Below are positions 25,276 to 35,248 of a DNA stretch of 64,000 nucleotides, in pieces. The notes below the pieces were generated by a model. That model was not told where the DNA came from, did no database searches, and worked only from the letters and a program-made list of their open reading frames with translations. Numbering within the stretch: position 1 is the stretch's first letter; every line of letters starts with the position of its first letter. The stretch is from Halorubrum lipolyticum DSM 21995 (GTDB lineage Archaea > Halobacteriota > Halobacteria > Halobacteriales > Haloferacaceae), in NCBI RefSeq assembly GCF_000337375.1, contig NZ_AOJG01000009.1, forward strand, positions 42,819 through 106,818. Direction: 5' to 3'. A program made the translations under genes and the position numbers.

Positions 25276-26682
25276 TCACTTGCGGTGTTCGTCATGGATC
25301 CGCTCCAACTCTTCTAGAATATTTGCCACCGAATCTGACTTGAAGAACCTCTCGCGGTCGAACTGACTCGTGTCGACCGAGCCCATCTGTCCGGCAAGGT
25401 CGTCCACGTCTTCGATCATCGACGCTGCTCCGTCTTCTACGAGCGGCTGGAGCACGTCCGCGCCGTCCGCCTCGAACACGAACGTCTCTAGATCGAAGCA
25501 GAGCCCCTCGTAGACGGCGGTCGATCCGACCCCGACCTGCGCGCTCGACTCCGCGAAGAGCCGATAGAGCGGTGGTTCGGACTCGTCGATCACCCGCATG
25601 TCCGATTCCGCGAGCCAAGGGTATTCGTCTTCCCATCGATCGTACTCCCCAGGGTGAAGCTTGTAGACGACTTCGTGCTCGATCCGGTCGTCCTCGTGTA
25701 CCTTGAGAGCGAACTGTGAGAGCTCGCGTCCGATCGTCCCCTGGGAGATGAAGAGGAGCTGTTTGGCGGGTTCGACGTCGTCGTACTGGTTGAGTCGGTC
25801 TTCCAGGTACGGATAGCCGACGGAGATAACGCGTTCGTCTGGGATCGGAAATCTGAGGTTCTCATTCCAGAACTCACCCCAAGTCAGTACGTAGTCCGGA
25901 AACATGACTTTGGTCTCGTCTTCGGGATACGCGTAACCGAAGTGAGTATCGTAGATCACGCCGTGTTGCAGCTCAACGACCGGGATCTCCTTCCGCTTAC
26001 ACGCCTCGATAAACGTCTCTCTTCCGTAGGAGACGACGACGATCGCGACTTCCGGATCTACTCTATCCAGCAGTCGCTCGTACAGCGGGAGGTTCGTGTT
26101 GCGGACGTGAAGATTATGCCTCACTTTGGAAACGAGATCGATGTCAGCGTCAAACCGCCGTTCGATCTCCGCTTCGGCTTCCCGGAGCCGAGAAATCACC
26201 TCGTCGGGGATCGAAGGCTGGCGCAGGCCGATCTGCCGTTGGATGGTTCCCCCGTACTCTACGAGCTCGAGATACCGGAGGTTGTTGGTCTTTGCAGGGC
26301 TCCGATGCGATAGGAGATGCGGCATCTCCATGTGGACGTAATCGAGTTCCTCCTTCTCGTGGATCGGGTCGCAGTAGATGTCCCACCAATAGCCGTCTTC
26401 TTCGAGCTTTCGTCGTGGATGGCCGGCAAAGAGATAGTCGTGTTCGCCGGCGAGATACGGGTTTCTGTGGACAGCGTTCTTCAGCCACAGTGAGAAGCCG
26501 CGGAGGTAGTCCTTCAGTCCGTCTTCGCGCTGCGTGTGAGGTTGTCCTTGTCCCTGCTGACTAGCAATCTCTCGGGCGACTTTGAAGCGTATTCGTTCCC
26601 AGATGGGTAGATGATCGACGTGAATTGAAAACAGATCTAGCTCACTTTCGAATGATTTGTATTCCTCTGGGTCTGTCAACAT
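25276..26682 (-). CDS. Capsule-type GT-B glycosyltransferase
   Basis: 468 residues, soluble. VVSYGRETFIEACKRKEI then PVVELQHGVIYDTHFGY, LLFISQGTIGRELSQFA, VVYKLHPGEYDRW and VGVGSTAVYEGLCFD match the C-terminal donor domain of capsule and LPS transferases (Kdo/polysialic/CDP-glycerol group), where the LQHG and KLHPGE histidines matter. The N-terminal part is diverged. With the sialic-acid-type synthase and CMP-sugar synthetase nearby it is a good candidate for transferring the nonulosonic acid, but this is inference. TATA-like ATATACATATC (26705-26720) precedes the ATG. Confidence 0.7.
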   Translation of the reverse strand: MLTDPEEYKSFESELDLFSIHVDHLPIWERIRFKVAREIASQQGQGQPHTQREDGLKDYLRGFSLWLKNAVHRNPYLAGEHDYLFAGHPRRKLEEDGYWWDIYCDPIHEKEELDYVHMEMPHLLSHRSPAKTNNLRYLELVEYGGTIQRQIGLRQPSIPDEVISRLREAEAEIERRFDADIDLVSKVRHNLHVRNTNLPLYERLLDRVDPEVAIVVVSYGRETFIEACKRKEIPVVELQHGVIYDTHFGYAYPEDETKVMFPDYVLTWGEFWNENLRFPIPDERVISVGYPYLEDRLNQYDDVEPAKQLLFISQGTIGRELSQFALKVHEDDRIEHEVVYKLHPGEYDRWEDEYPWLAESDMRVIDESEPPLYRLFAESSAQVGVGSTAVYEGLCFDLETFVFEADGADVLQPLVEDGAASMIEDVDDLAGQMGSVDTSQFDRERFFKSDSVANILEELERIHDEHRK

Positions 26683-26871
26683 TGCTGGTTTGGGTTCAAT
26701 CTGAACCAGATATGTATATGTATTTTGAAAATACGATCAATATAGGTATTAGATTCACGTGTGGGAGTTGTCTGCTGTTCGGGTAATCTTCTCTTGACTG
26801 AGTAGCTTGTGAATCAGATCTAGTTGATTCTTCGAAATTCCTTTGTAGAGTCCTCACACATGGGGTCATAG

Positions 26872-27927
26872 ATGAAGTATACCTTGTTTCACGGGGCAAA
26901 AAAGAACGCCGGCGATTACCTGATTCGTAATCGAGCCAAACAGCTGCTATTCGAGTATACTGATATCGACGAAAATGAGTTACTCGAACTGGATATGGTT
27001 CGAAAGAATATTTCCGAAGAACAACTCTCTCAGGTTCGAGAAACAGATGCCGTCATAATCGCTGGAGGGCCAGCGTATGGGTCAGGGGACTTTGCGGATA
27101 TTTACCCTTCACTACCAGACGTATTGGACGCGGGGATTCCCGTCTTCCCTCTTGGTCCGGGATGGAAGGGGACAGACGAAGACGAATTCCGATTCACAGA
27201 TGAGTCACTCTCTCTCATAGAACGTATTCACGAACGGATCGAGTTTTCTGGAGTTCGAGATCTCCCAACGAAACGTGTACTGCAGAAACACGGGATATCG
27301 AACGTCGAATTAGTTGGGTGTCCCGCATGGTATGACCTTGGTTCGCTTGGAAAGTCGTTTGAGAAACCGTCCACAGTCGGGAGTATTGCGATCTCTACTG
27401 CAGTTCCGCGTTCACGGTACTACCGCAAGCAATTCCGCCATCTCCTTCGACGGGTGAGTGAAGAGTACCCAGATGCTGATCTGTACTGCTCGTTCCATCG
27501 AGGAATAACCTACGACGATCATACGCCCTTTATACGCTCTCTTCATCTCAAACGGTTCAAGCGAGTTGCCAGCAAACATGGGTATACAATACTCAATCCG
27601 GCATACGAACCTGAAAAATTAGAGCTGTACAGAGATGTTGATATTCACATTGGATATCGGGTTCACGGCCATATTTATTTCCTTGCGATGCGCCATCCAA
27701 GTTATCTGTTCCAAGTAGATGGTCGCGGTACCGGTGTATCTGAATCGCTTTCAGCTCCAAGCGATGTAGTTGCGTTTGGACGTGACAATTATAAAGAGCC
27801 TATTGAGGAGCTACTCAATAATGTCCAGCAGGACGTTACAGATGGATTTACTAGATTCGATAGTGTTTCTGAAGCTATTGATAATACACATGAAAATATG
27901 ATGAGACTGATCGATACTCTTCCGTGA
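26872..27927 (+). CDS. Polysaccharide pyruvyl transferase family protein
   Basis: 351 residues. The layout follows the family: KNAGDYLIRNRAKQLLF at the N-terminus, AVIIAGGPAYGSGDFADIYP, FSGVRDLPTKRVLQKHGI, VGCPAWYDL, and C-terminal YRDVDIHIGYRVHGHIYFLA plus AMRHPSYLF. Members attach pyruvate ketals to sugars or act as glycosyltransferases with a GT-B-like fold. It opens the plus-strand part of the AT-rich cassette, divergent from the capsule-type transferase. Confidence 0.85.
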   Translation: MKYTLFHGAKKNAGDYLIRNRAKQLLFEYTDIDENELLELDMVRKNISEEQLSQVRETDAVIIAGGPAYGSGDFADIYPSLPDVLDAGIPVFPLGPGWKGTDEDEFRFTDESLSLIERIHERIEFSGVRDLPTKRVLQKHGISNVELVGCPAWYDLGSLGKSFEKPSTVGSIAISTAVPRSRYYRKQFRHLLRRVSEEYPDADLYCSFHRGITYDDHTPFIRSLHLKRFKRVASKHGYTILNPAYEPEKLELYRDVDIHIGYRVHGHIYFLAMRHPSYLFQVDGRGTGVSESLSAPSDVVAFGRDNYKEPIEELLNNVQQDVTDGFTRFDSVSEAIDNTHENMMRLIDTLP

Positions 27928-28041
27928 TTTTTTTGCTGTACCACATATCTGTACAATTCAAATAGCGGTCATAAAAATATAAATAGAGGTACTCTATTCC
28001 ACAAACCTCTACTGTATGAGGCCTTAATATAGAATTGACAC

Positions 28042-28971
28042 ATGGCAAAACGCACTATGGTTACAGGATGCGGTGGGTTTCTTGGTAGTCATCTTGTCGA
28101 TGAACTTTTGCAGAGTGGAAGAGAGGTAATCGGAATTGATAATTTTAGTAGTGGACAAAAAGAGAACATCAGTGAATATACTGATCATAATAATTTCAAA
28201 TTGTTAAATAGAAATGTTCGTCTACCAGATTCATTACCTACTGTGGATGAAATATATCACCTAGCTTCACAAGCTTCACCAGCTGACTTTACAGAATATC
28301 CCGTTGAGATTGCACTTGTAAACACACAAGGCACACGAAATATGCTGGACCACGCTCTAGCCTGTGATGCAAAGATGGTTTTTGCCAGCACAAGTGAAGT
28401 ATACGGAGATCCTGAAGTGCACCCACAAACAGAATCATATAATGGGAATGTGAATATTCGTGGAGTTAGAGGTTGTTACGACGAATCTAAACGGTTTGGA
28501 GAAACTCTAACGGAGGCATATTACCGAAAGCATAATGTTGATGTCCGAACAGTTAGGATATTTAATACATACGGTCCTAAAATGCGCCCGGATGATGGAC
28601 GTGTTGTCCCAACATTTATTGATCAGGCATTATCTGGTAATGACTTGACTGTTTATGGGGATGGTTCACAAACTCGAAGTTTTTGTTATGTTGATGATTT
28701 AATACATGGTTTGACACAAGTAATGGAGCAGTCTGAATTAGATCATCGAGTGTACAACCTTGGTAATGAGAATGAGATAACAATAAAGACATTGGCGAAA
28801 AAAATATTAGACATTGTCAATACCAATAGTAGTATTGTATATAAACCTCTGCCTGAAGACGACCCAGAGAGACGAAAGCCAAATATTACACGAATTCAAA
28901 AAGAATTGGGGTGGGAACCAAACATCTCACTTGAAAATGGTCTCAAGACTACAATCGACTCATATAAATAA
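28042..28971 (+). CDS. UDP-glucuronate decarboxylase-like SDR enzyme
   Basis: 309 residues. [16 protein letters not shown] binds [53 protein letters not shown] (catalytic Tyr/Lys), [19 protein letters not shown] and [16 protein letters not shown] are hallmark segments of UXS (UDP-xylose synthase) and close 4,6-dehydratases. It would turn UDP-glucuronate into UDP-xylose or make a related intermediate. It is strongly AT-biased. TATA-like AATATAAAT occurs at about 27974-27983. Followed 20 nt later by the GT61 gene. Confidence 0.88.
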   Translation: MAKRTMVTGCGGFLGSHLVDELLQSGREVIGIDNFSSGQKENISEYTDHNNFKLLNRNVRLPDSLPTVDEIYHLASQASPADFTEYPVEIALVNTQGTRNMLDHALACDAKMVFASTSEVYGDPEVHPQTESYNGNVNIRGVRGCYDESKRFGETLTEAYYRKHNVDVRTVRIFNTYGPKMRPDDGRVVPTFIDQALSGNDLTVYGDGSQTRSFCYVDDLIHGLTQVMEQSELDHRVYNLGNENEITIKTLAKKILDIVNTNSSIVYKPLPEDDPERRKPNITRIQKELGWEPNISLENGLKTTIDSYK

Positions 28972-28991
28972 ATAATTGCTGACATATTATA

Positions 28992-30245
28992 ATGTATGAT
29001 ATAATTAAGAGGATCTTGAAAGAGTATCAATTGAACGGGCTACGGTCATTAGTCGATAGTGGGGTTAGTGAAGTTTCAATCTTTTTTAAAAATAAAAAAC
29101 ACGAGATATTTTCCCGATTTTTAGTTTTCATATTGAAAGCTAGCGGTAAGACAACAACCGCAGATGAAAAATGTGAAAATAAGTATTTGTATGCGACTAG
29201 TGAGAAAATTAATGTAACAACAAATGGACAGAGTTCTCACCCTGACATTCAATCAGCGATAGGTGATTGGAGATCTGATCCGCGACACTTGTATTTCTTG
29301 AATCAAGTCCGACTTGTCGGAAGATATGGTCTCGGTTTCTCCTCAGAAGGTGAATTAATCTGGGACACTGTTGCAAACAGCCAATATATGCTCAATTCAA
29401 TTTTACAACGAATGATAAGTGATATGGGTGTTATTAGAACCTACAACATTATTTATAATGCAATAGTTAGCAAACACATTGACATTCGAAATTCAGAATA
29501 TGATTATTCACTTTCTATGATGAATACTAATTCAAATAATTATTATCACTGGACAGTGGAGTATTTAGCACGTCTTCGCGGCGTAGATTCGTGTCCCGAA
29601 GTCTCCAATGATGAGGTTGAATTATTACTCCTTTCATCAGCTCCACAATATGTCAAAGAGTCGCTTAGCATTCTCGGATTCAAATCTTATCAAACATGGA
29701 ACGAAGATATTGAGCAAATTGACCGACTCATAGTACCAGATCATACATTTCGTTCACGGCATCATGAGTTTGGAATAGCACCATCAGATTTAGAATGGGT
29801 GAGAAAAAAGATGTTAAACAATTTGTCAACAAAGTCTAATATCAAAAATAAAAGAATATATATCTCTCGAGAAGATTCTAAAAATGGTAGGGAGGTAATA
29901 AATGATCAAGAATTAAACGCTATTTTGAACAACTTCGGGTTTCAAAAATACAGATTATCTGAATTGTCTGTTAGAGATCAAATCGAACTATTTTCCAATG
30001 CAGAAATTGTTATAGGTCCTCATGGGGCTGGATTTGGAAATCTAATATATTCAACATCATCAACAACAGTTGTTGAACTGTATGGAGAAGAGCTACCACA
30101 AGGGAAATTCTTTGTAATGCTAGCGAACGAGATCGGGTCTGATTATTATAACATACGCTGTCAAGTCGATGATAATAATATATATGTTCCAACTAATAGG
30201 GTTGAAAAGTTATTAGACAATATTCTAACAAAACAGATACGGTAG
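28992..30245 (+). CDS. Glycosyltransferase family 61-type protein
   Basis: 417 residues. The hallmark segments are NNYYHWTVEYLARL, RIYISREDSKNGREVINDQE and SNAEIVIGPHGAGFGNLIY, as in GT61 (xylosyl/GlcNAc transferases). The N-terminal 70 residues are variable and have an amphipathic or weakly hydrophobic helix (30-50). A UDP-xylose-type donor is plausible because the decarboxylase gene directly precedes it; family members do use UDP-xylose, but the link here is inferred. Among the most AT-rich genes of the window. Confidence 0.85.
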   Translation: MYDIIKRILKEYQLNGLRSLVDSGVSEVSIFFKNKKHEIFSRFLVFILKASGKTTTADEKCENKYLYATSEKINVTTNGQSSHPDIQSAIGDWRSDPRHLYFLNQVRLVGRYGLGFSSEGELIWDTVANSQYMLNSILQRMISDMGVIRTYNIIYNAIVSKHIDIRNSEYDYSLSMMNTNSNNYYHWTVEYLARLRGVDSCPEVSNDEVELLLLSSAPQYVKESLSILGFKSYQTWNEDIEQIDRLIVPDHTFRSRHHEFGIAPSDLEWVRKKMLNNLSTKSNIKNKRIYISREDSKNGREVINDQELNAILNNFGFQKYRLSELSVRDQIELFSNAEIVIGPHGAGFGNLIYSTSSTTVVELYGEELPQGKFFVMLANEIGSDYYNIRCQVDDNNIYVPTNRVEKLLDNILTKQIR

Positions 30246-30400
30246 TCTTGGTTAGTCTCTAAGAGCTGTTGTTGCCATTTCTGGTAAACAGATCCTCCAC
30301 CTGAGAGTGTTTATAATCCAACCACCTTATTTGGTTAAACTACTCAGTACAACCCTAATTGTGTAATCAGTCTTATAATATTGTCTTGGCATTATTATTA

Positions 30401-31477
30401 TTATAATACTTTGTCCCAAGTTATTATTTCGTCTTTCCTAACCTTCGATTGTGTAGAGCGTCCAATAAGGATCTCAATCATTTCTGGAGAGATACCTGTT
30501 CCAGGCCGCTTAATGGAGATGTCCTCACGAGTGATTTTTTCACCCTCATCAAGTTTCTTAGCTGCCACAAGACTTCTACGGGCATGTTTGCGACTGTCAT
30601 GTTCTACATTGATTGGTTTTTTTCTAAAAATACCTGTAGTTGTGTTTAAAATGCGCAAGTTTTCACAAAATATTTGTGTATCTCTCTCGTCCATCGCGTG
30701 GTAGTGATCATTTCCTTTCAATGATTTATCAAGTGTGAAGTGCTTTTCAATAACTTGTGCACCATGAAATATTGAATTTAGAAGGGTATTCATATTCTCG
30801 TCCGGTGGCACATGATCTGAATATCCGGCTGTATACTCTGGATACACCTGATCGAGATGGTGGATCATTCCCAGATTTGCGTTCTCAGGGTCTGTTGGAT
30901 ATTGGAGAATACAATGAAGCAAAGCTAGCTCTGGGTCAGGGGTTTCCTCTTCGATCACCTGCACCGCATCATCAATTTCACCGATCGTGCTCGCGCCTGT
31001 TGATAACAGGATGGGCTTCTCTTTTTGAGCGATATGACGAATAAGTGGATGATTCGTGATGTCTGCACTGGCAATCTTGTACGCAGGCACGAGATCCTCA
31101 AGATAATCTACGGCCTCGAAATCAAATGGTGTCGAAAGGAAATCGATATCGTGATTCTCATGTGTCCATCTAGCGATCTCCTCGAATTCGTCTCTCCCGA
31201 AGTCATCATACTGCTCAAACAGTTCGTACTGTGTCTCGGTACTCTCCTCTTCAGTGTCCCAGTATGCGGGTGACTGTTTTGATGCGAGGCGATCCGCAGA
31301 GTACGATTGGAACTTCACGGCGTCCACACCCGCCTCCGCAGCTTCTGTAACCATCTTTTTTGCGGCGTCAAGCGGAGGTATCTCGTGCTTCTCTGCGATA
31401 TCAAAATGATTGACCCCGATTTCTGCGATCAGATAGGGGTCTTTCGGGTCATCAATAGTTGTACCGTTAATTTTCAT
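30401..31477 (-). CDS. N-acetylneuraminate/legionaminate/pseudaminate synthase (NeuB family)
   Basis: 358 residues. YLIAEIGVNH, AGVDAVKFQSYSADRLASKQ, FLSTPFDFEAVDYL, PAYKIASADITNHPLIRHIA, KPILLSTGAST, ALLHCILQYPTDPENANLGM, GYSDH and VIEKHFTLDKSLKGNDHYHA match the TIM-barrel synthase; a SAF/antifreeze-like domain closes it (ARRSLVAAKKLDEGEKITRE). It condenses PEP with an amino sugar to make a nonulosonic acid. The start at 31477 overlaps the upstream gene by 11 bp, so they are coupled. The acid made (Neu5Ac, Leg or Pse) cannot be told. Confidence 0.92.
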   Translation of the reverse strand: MKINGTTIDDPKDPYLIAEIGVNHFDIAEKHEIPPLDAAKKMVTEAAEAGVDAVKFQSYSADRLASKQSPAYWDTEEESTETQYELFEQYDDFGRDEFEEIARWTHENHDIDFLSTPFDFEAVDYLEDLVPAYKIASADITNHPLIRHIAQKEKPILLSTGASTIGEIDDAVQVIEEETPDPELALLHCILQYPTDPENANLGMIHHLDQVYPEYTAGYSDHVPPDENMNTLLNSIFHGAQVIEKHFTLDKSLKGNDHYHAMDERDTQIFCENLRILNTTTGIFRKKPINVEHDSRKHARRSLVAAKKLDEGEKITREDISIKRPGTGISPEMIEILIGRSTQSKVRKDEIITWDKVL

Positions 31478-33107
31478 TGGCTTCCTCGAACATGATTTTT
31501 TTGATGCGTTCGATACCATTTGCAATGTCGTGTGTGGAGAGTTCGTTTCTCATCATCTCTCGTTGTTCTCGATTAGAACAGTAGTCTTCTACCGCTGCCT
31601 GTAGGTTCTCTTCGGATACGTAGTTTGCGTGGCCGAGCGAAAGGACACCCCGCGAGATGTGGGCGAATGGGTGTTTTTGCTCTCGAGCATTTTGTGCGAT
31701 TGATATCATCGGCAGATTCAGCGAAGCGGCCTCATAGAGCGTCCTCCCATTAGATGTGATGAGAAGGTCCGCCTGTTCCATGTGTTTCGCCATGGAGTTA
31801 ATATTCTGACTAACCGAGATGCGGCCAGGTGATGAGAACTTTTCGATTATCGTATCGAGATGATCCCTTTCGGTATATCCTAACCCGAGCACCACATCAA
31901 TTTCGTATTCTTCGTTAAGAGCAGAAAGTGCACGAAGAGCTTTCGCGGTCAGGTCATTTTCGTCGGTTCCACCGAAAGAGATCATGATTCTTTCGACGGA
32001 CGGGATCTCTTCCAACGGGGTAGCGTACCGGAACTCGCTTCTGAGACAAAAGTACTCAGATCCGAAATAGTGGTTTTCCGGTGGTGTTGAATGTTCGTAT
32101 AGAGCGTTAATGATCGCATCTGCGTACTTGGAACCGACACCGAGGTCCTCGAAGTTCACGATCCGAGAGTCCAATTCTGCGAGCGATTGCATATACTCTA
32201 CGCTTGTGTCCAGAACGTCATTGACAACGACGTCTGGAACATCTGTTCTGATATATTCCAGTATGGCCTGTTCGCCCTCGAACACGCGATATGCATAATT
32301 GCTTTCTGCGAGTTTATCAATGGCAAGCTCGTCTTTTTTTTCAACGGCGAAGAGAACATCATGCTCAAAGATGTGATCTGCGAGTGTGATTCCTCGGTAT
32401 ACGTGACCAGTACCTGTATTACCGTTCCCAATTAATCGGTATACGAGCTGCTTCCGTTGCAGAACACTCTCTGCAATTTTCCAATCCTCGTACGTGTCAA
32501 TGTCGATTCCCTCTCTCCGATCCACTTCGTAGAAAGACGGAGAATCACAGATTCGTCGGCCGTCTTCTACGATCGATCTGTGTGAGAGAAACACGCCGAT
32601 CTCTTCGTAGATCGGTTCCATCATCTGACGGTTCTTCCTATCCGCAGAAACTGAATTATACTCGCCGTTTGTTTTTTTCCAATACTGATGAGTGCTGTCT
32701 CGAATGTAAATTACGCTATCTGAATCAGTTTGTAATCCTTGCTGGATCCCTTCTTCCACTGATGTATGTGTAATTAGTGGAACCGTCGGTTGGAAACAGA
32801 GTACATATTCGAAGTTCCCCTCAGATTCGGCATACGCATGCTGGATTACAGGAGCAAGAGGAACCTCATCTGTGGCGAGTTCTTTGGGTCGGTGAATAAT
32901 TTCATCAGCACCGTACTCTCGTCCGATCTGGGCGATTTCGTCGCTATCCGTCGTAAGAACGGTGTGATCTATTTCAGAGGTGTTTTTGCTGGCCTCTATC
33001 GCGTGTGCAATCAGAGGTTTACCATTGAGTTCTCTGATATTTTTCCGTGGGATCCCCTTGGATCCCTTCCTCGCGGGGATAACGGATACCACGTTCTCTG
33101 CCATCAC
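31467..33107 (-). CDS. Fusion: CMP-nonulosonate synthetase (NeuA-like) + PseG-like hydrolase/glycosyltransferase domain
   Basis: 546 residues. Residues 1-230 are a CMP-sialic-acid-type cytidylyltransferase: VIPARKGSKGIPRKNIREL, LTTDSDEIAQIGREYGADEI, and FQPTVPLITHTSVEEGIQ. Residues 235-546 are a GT-B-like PseG domain: RLIGNGNTGTGHVYRGITLA, VVNDVLDTS, IMISFGGTDENDLT, and ADLLITSNGRTLYEAASLNLP. PseG removes UDP in the pseudaminic/legionaminic pathway. Having both in one chain suggests the pathway makes a di-N-acetylated nonulosonate. A TATA-like TTTTACTC (about 33130-33140) precedes the ATG. Confidence 0.85.
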   Translation of the reverse strand: MMAENVVSVIPARKGSKGIPRKNIRELNGKPLIAHAIEASKNTSEIDHTVLTTDSDEIAQIGREYGADEIIHRPKELATDEVPLAPVIQHAYAESEGNFEYVLCFQPTVPLITHTSVEEGIQQGLQTDSDSVIYIRDSTHQYWKKTNGEYNSVSADRKNRQMMEPIYEEIGVFLSHRSIVEDGRRICDSPSFYEVDRREGIDIDTYEDWKIAESVLQRKQLVYRLIGNGNTGTGHVYRGITLADHIFEHDVLFAVEKKDELAIDKLAESNYAYRVFEGEQAILEYIRTDVPDVVVNDVLDTSVEYMQSLAELDSRIVNFEDLGVGSKYADAIINALYEHSTPPENHYFGSEYFCLRSEFRYATPLEEIPSVERIMISFGGTDENDLTAKALRALSALNEEYEIDVVLGLGYTERDHLDTIIEKFSSPGRISVSQNINSMAKHMEQADLLITSNGRTLYEAASLNLPMISIAQNAREQKHPFAHISRGVLSLGHANYVSEENLQAAVEDYCSNREQREMMRNELSTHDIANGIERIKKIMFEEANEN

Positions 33108-33206
33108 TGTCGGTCTCTCCTTACCCGGCGAGTAAAACAGTTCTTGTTTGAATATCAGTTGGAATCGATGTCGAATTAACGAACACAGAGTTGCTACCCT
33201 GCAAAC

Positions 33207-35012
33207 CTATTGGCTCGCCTGAATTCCGTACAGCTCCGCGTACTTCCCGCCTTCCGCCACGAGTTCGTCGTGTCGTCCCGTCTCCGTGACTCGACCCTCC
33301 TCGATCGTGTAAATCCGGTCCGCATTCTTCACCGTCGACAGACGATGTGCGATGGTAACGATCGCGTAGTCTCGGTCCATTTCCTCGATCGATCGCTGGA
33401 CCTGCTTTTCCAGATTGGAGTCGAGGTCGCTCGTTGCCTCGTCGAGGATCAACACGTCAGCGTCCTCGAGCAGTGCCCGCGCGAGCGCAACGCGCTGTTG
33501 TTGCCCACCGGACAATCGAACTCCATCATCACCCAACAACGAGTCGTACCCGTTCGGAAGCTCGTCGATGAACTCGTCGACCTTCGCGATCGAACACACA
33601 CGATCGAGTTCTCCCCCCGAGACTTCTCGATTCCCGAGCGTCAAATTATACCGCAGCGTATCGTTGAAGATGAACGGGTCCTGTCTGACCATCGAGAGAC
33701 GGTCGCGCCACTCCGCGATGTCCATCTCGTCGATCGGGATCCCGTTCGCTCTGATCTCGCCGGAATCGACAGGATACAGTCGAGCGAGGAGCGAGACGAT
33801 CGTCGATTTCCCCGCCCCCGACTGTCCGACGAAGCCGACGAACTCGCCCTTCTCGACGGTAAAGTCGATCCCGCGAAGCACCTCTTCCTCGTCGTCGTAC
33901 GAGAAGTGAACGTCGTCGAACTCGACCTCTCGGATTTCTTCAGGGGCTTCCCGACTCGAGCCGGTCGGTTCGTTGTACGTCGCCAGATCGTCTGTGAACT
34001 GGATAGTTCGGACGAGGTGCGGGAGGTTGTTCTCGACTTTGTAGTACAGCGTGTTCACTCTGCTCGCCTTCGGTCCGAGTCGGAACATCGCGAAGAGGAA
34101 AACCCCGAGTTCACCGACCGAGAGGTTCGCAAACGTTAGTGCAAGGTAGATGAGAACGAACACCGACACCGCGACGACGAGGTTATAGAAGTTGTCGATC
34201 GCAGCCTCGTTACGCCGAAGAACGATACGCGAACGAGTGAACTGTTCGATCGCCTCAGTAAAGTCCTCGAATAGCTCGTCAGCGAGTCCGAAGATCCGGA
34301 CGTCGCGAATTCCCTGTGTTCCGGCTTGCGCGGCTTCTTGTCTCATCTCGTTCGCCTCGGCCACCTTCTCGCCGACATCGTACCCAGAATCGATAACCCG
34401 GCGGAAGAAGACCGAGAAGCCTCCGAGGACGATGCCCGTGATGATCGTCAGGAATGGCGCGATCACCAGCGCGACGGCGAAGTACACGCCGGCAAGGAAT
34501 GCTTCTTGGGTAAACTGGATTGAGTATTGAATTACCCGGCTGGCGTAGTTCGTCTGCGTGACGATCGCGTTCAAAATGTCGTCGGAACCCTCTCTATCGA
34601 AATACTCCACGCGGGCGTTCAACGCGTTTCGAAACGCCCGGGTCTGGAGATCTCTAATGTAGTAGGTCCGGAGTGCCTCGCGGAACCACGCAACAGCGAA
34701 AGTGGTTGTATACCGTGCGACCATTACGCCAGATACACCGATCACGACGTATCCCAGTGTGAATGGGATCCCGATCGCTTGGTAGGCCGTAACGAACACC
34801 GCCAACAGCCCTTCGGCCTCTGCAGCGGGGTCCTGGAGCTGGACGAGTTCAACGATTGGCAGAATGAAACTCAGACCGACACCCTCGAGCACCGCTGCGA
34901 CGATTCCAAGCACGACGACGGCTGCAGTGTACGTCGGATTATACTTCGCAACGTCACGGAGGGCATCAAGTTTCGCCCGTCTGGAAACCGGTTCTGAATC
35001 TGGCGATGACAT
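33207..35012 (-). CDS. ABC transporter, fused permease and ATPase (PglK/MsbA-like lipid-glycan flippase)
   Basis: 601 residues. About six membrane helices (30-310), then an ATPase with Walker A GQSGAGKST, Q-loop MVRQDPFIFND, signature LSGGQQQR, Walker B DVLILDEATSD and H-loop TIAHRLS. Single-chain exporters of this kind flip lipid-linked oligosaccharides (PglK) or lipids. Placed at the end of the glycan cassette, it is the likely flippase for the finished lipid-linked glycan; haloarchaea also use AglR for this. It is GC-richer than the adjacent cassette genes. Confidence 0.85.
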   Translation of the reverse strand: MSSPDSEPVSRRAKLDALRDVAKYNPTYTAAVVVLGIVAAVLEGVGLSFILPIVELVQLQDPAAEAEGLLAVFVTAYQAIGIPFTLGYVVIGVSGVMVARYTTTFAVAWFREALRTYYIRDLQTRAFRNALNARVEYFDREGSDDILNAIVTQTNYASRVIQYSIQFTQEAFLAGVYFAVALVIAPFLTIITGIVLGGFSVFFRRVIDSGYDVGEKVAEANEMRQEAAQAGTQGIRDVRIFGLADELFEDFTEAIEQFTRSRIVLRRNEAAIDNFYNLVVAVSVFVLIYLALTFANLSVGELGVFLFAMFRLGPKASRVNTLYYKVENNLPHLVRTIQFTDDLATYNEPTGSSREAPEEIREVEFDDVHFSYDDEEEVLRGIDFTVEKGEFVGFVGQSGAGKSTIVSLLARLYPVDSGEIRANGIPIDEMDIAEWRDRLSMVRQDPFIFNDTLRYNLTLGNREVSGGELDRVCSIAKVDEFIDELPNGYDSLLGDDGVRLSGGQQQRVALARALLEDADVLILDEATSDLDSNLEKQVQRSIEEMDRDYAIVTIAHRLSTVKNADRIYTIEEGRVTETGRHDELVAEGGKYAELYGIQASQ

Positions 35013-35248
35013 TGAGTTGCGTTACTCGTATTCCAGCAGCGATCCGAATAATGCCGTCGGTCTGAATCGGATGTGCTGTGCTGGCTCGTGAACACAGACG
35101 GCGGGGGTTTATCACCCACTTTCCGTGTACTGACGTCGTCGACTGCTAATTGGTTCAGTGAGGAAACACCGTAGGTTTCTGTCGAACAAATACGCTTTTC
35201 ACACAGGCACGATTTTCTCACAATAATGCGACTTTCGGGTGGTCCCCT

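Noticed and set aside
25092..25343. 84-residue plus-strand protein in the 24.9-25.3 kb gap
   Set aside because: Overlaps the end of the capsule-type transferase gene and matches no family I know; possible chance frame.
30246..30400. tRNA or attachment site in the convergent AT-rich gap
   Set aside because: I could not fold a cloverleaf and found no repeat with the cassette's other end.
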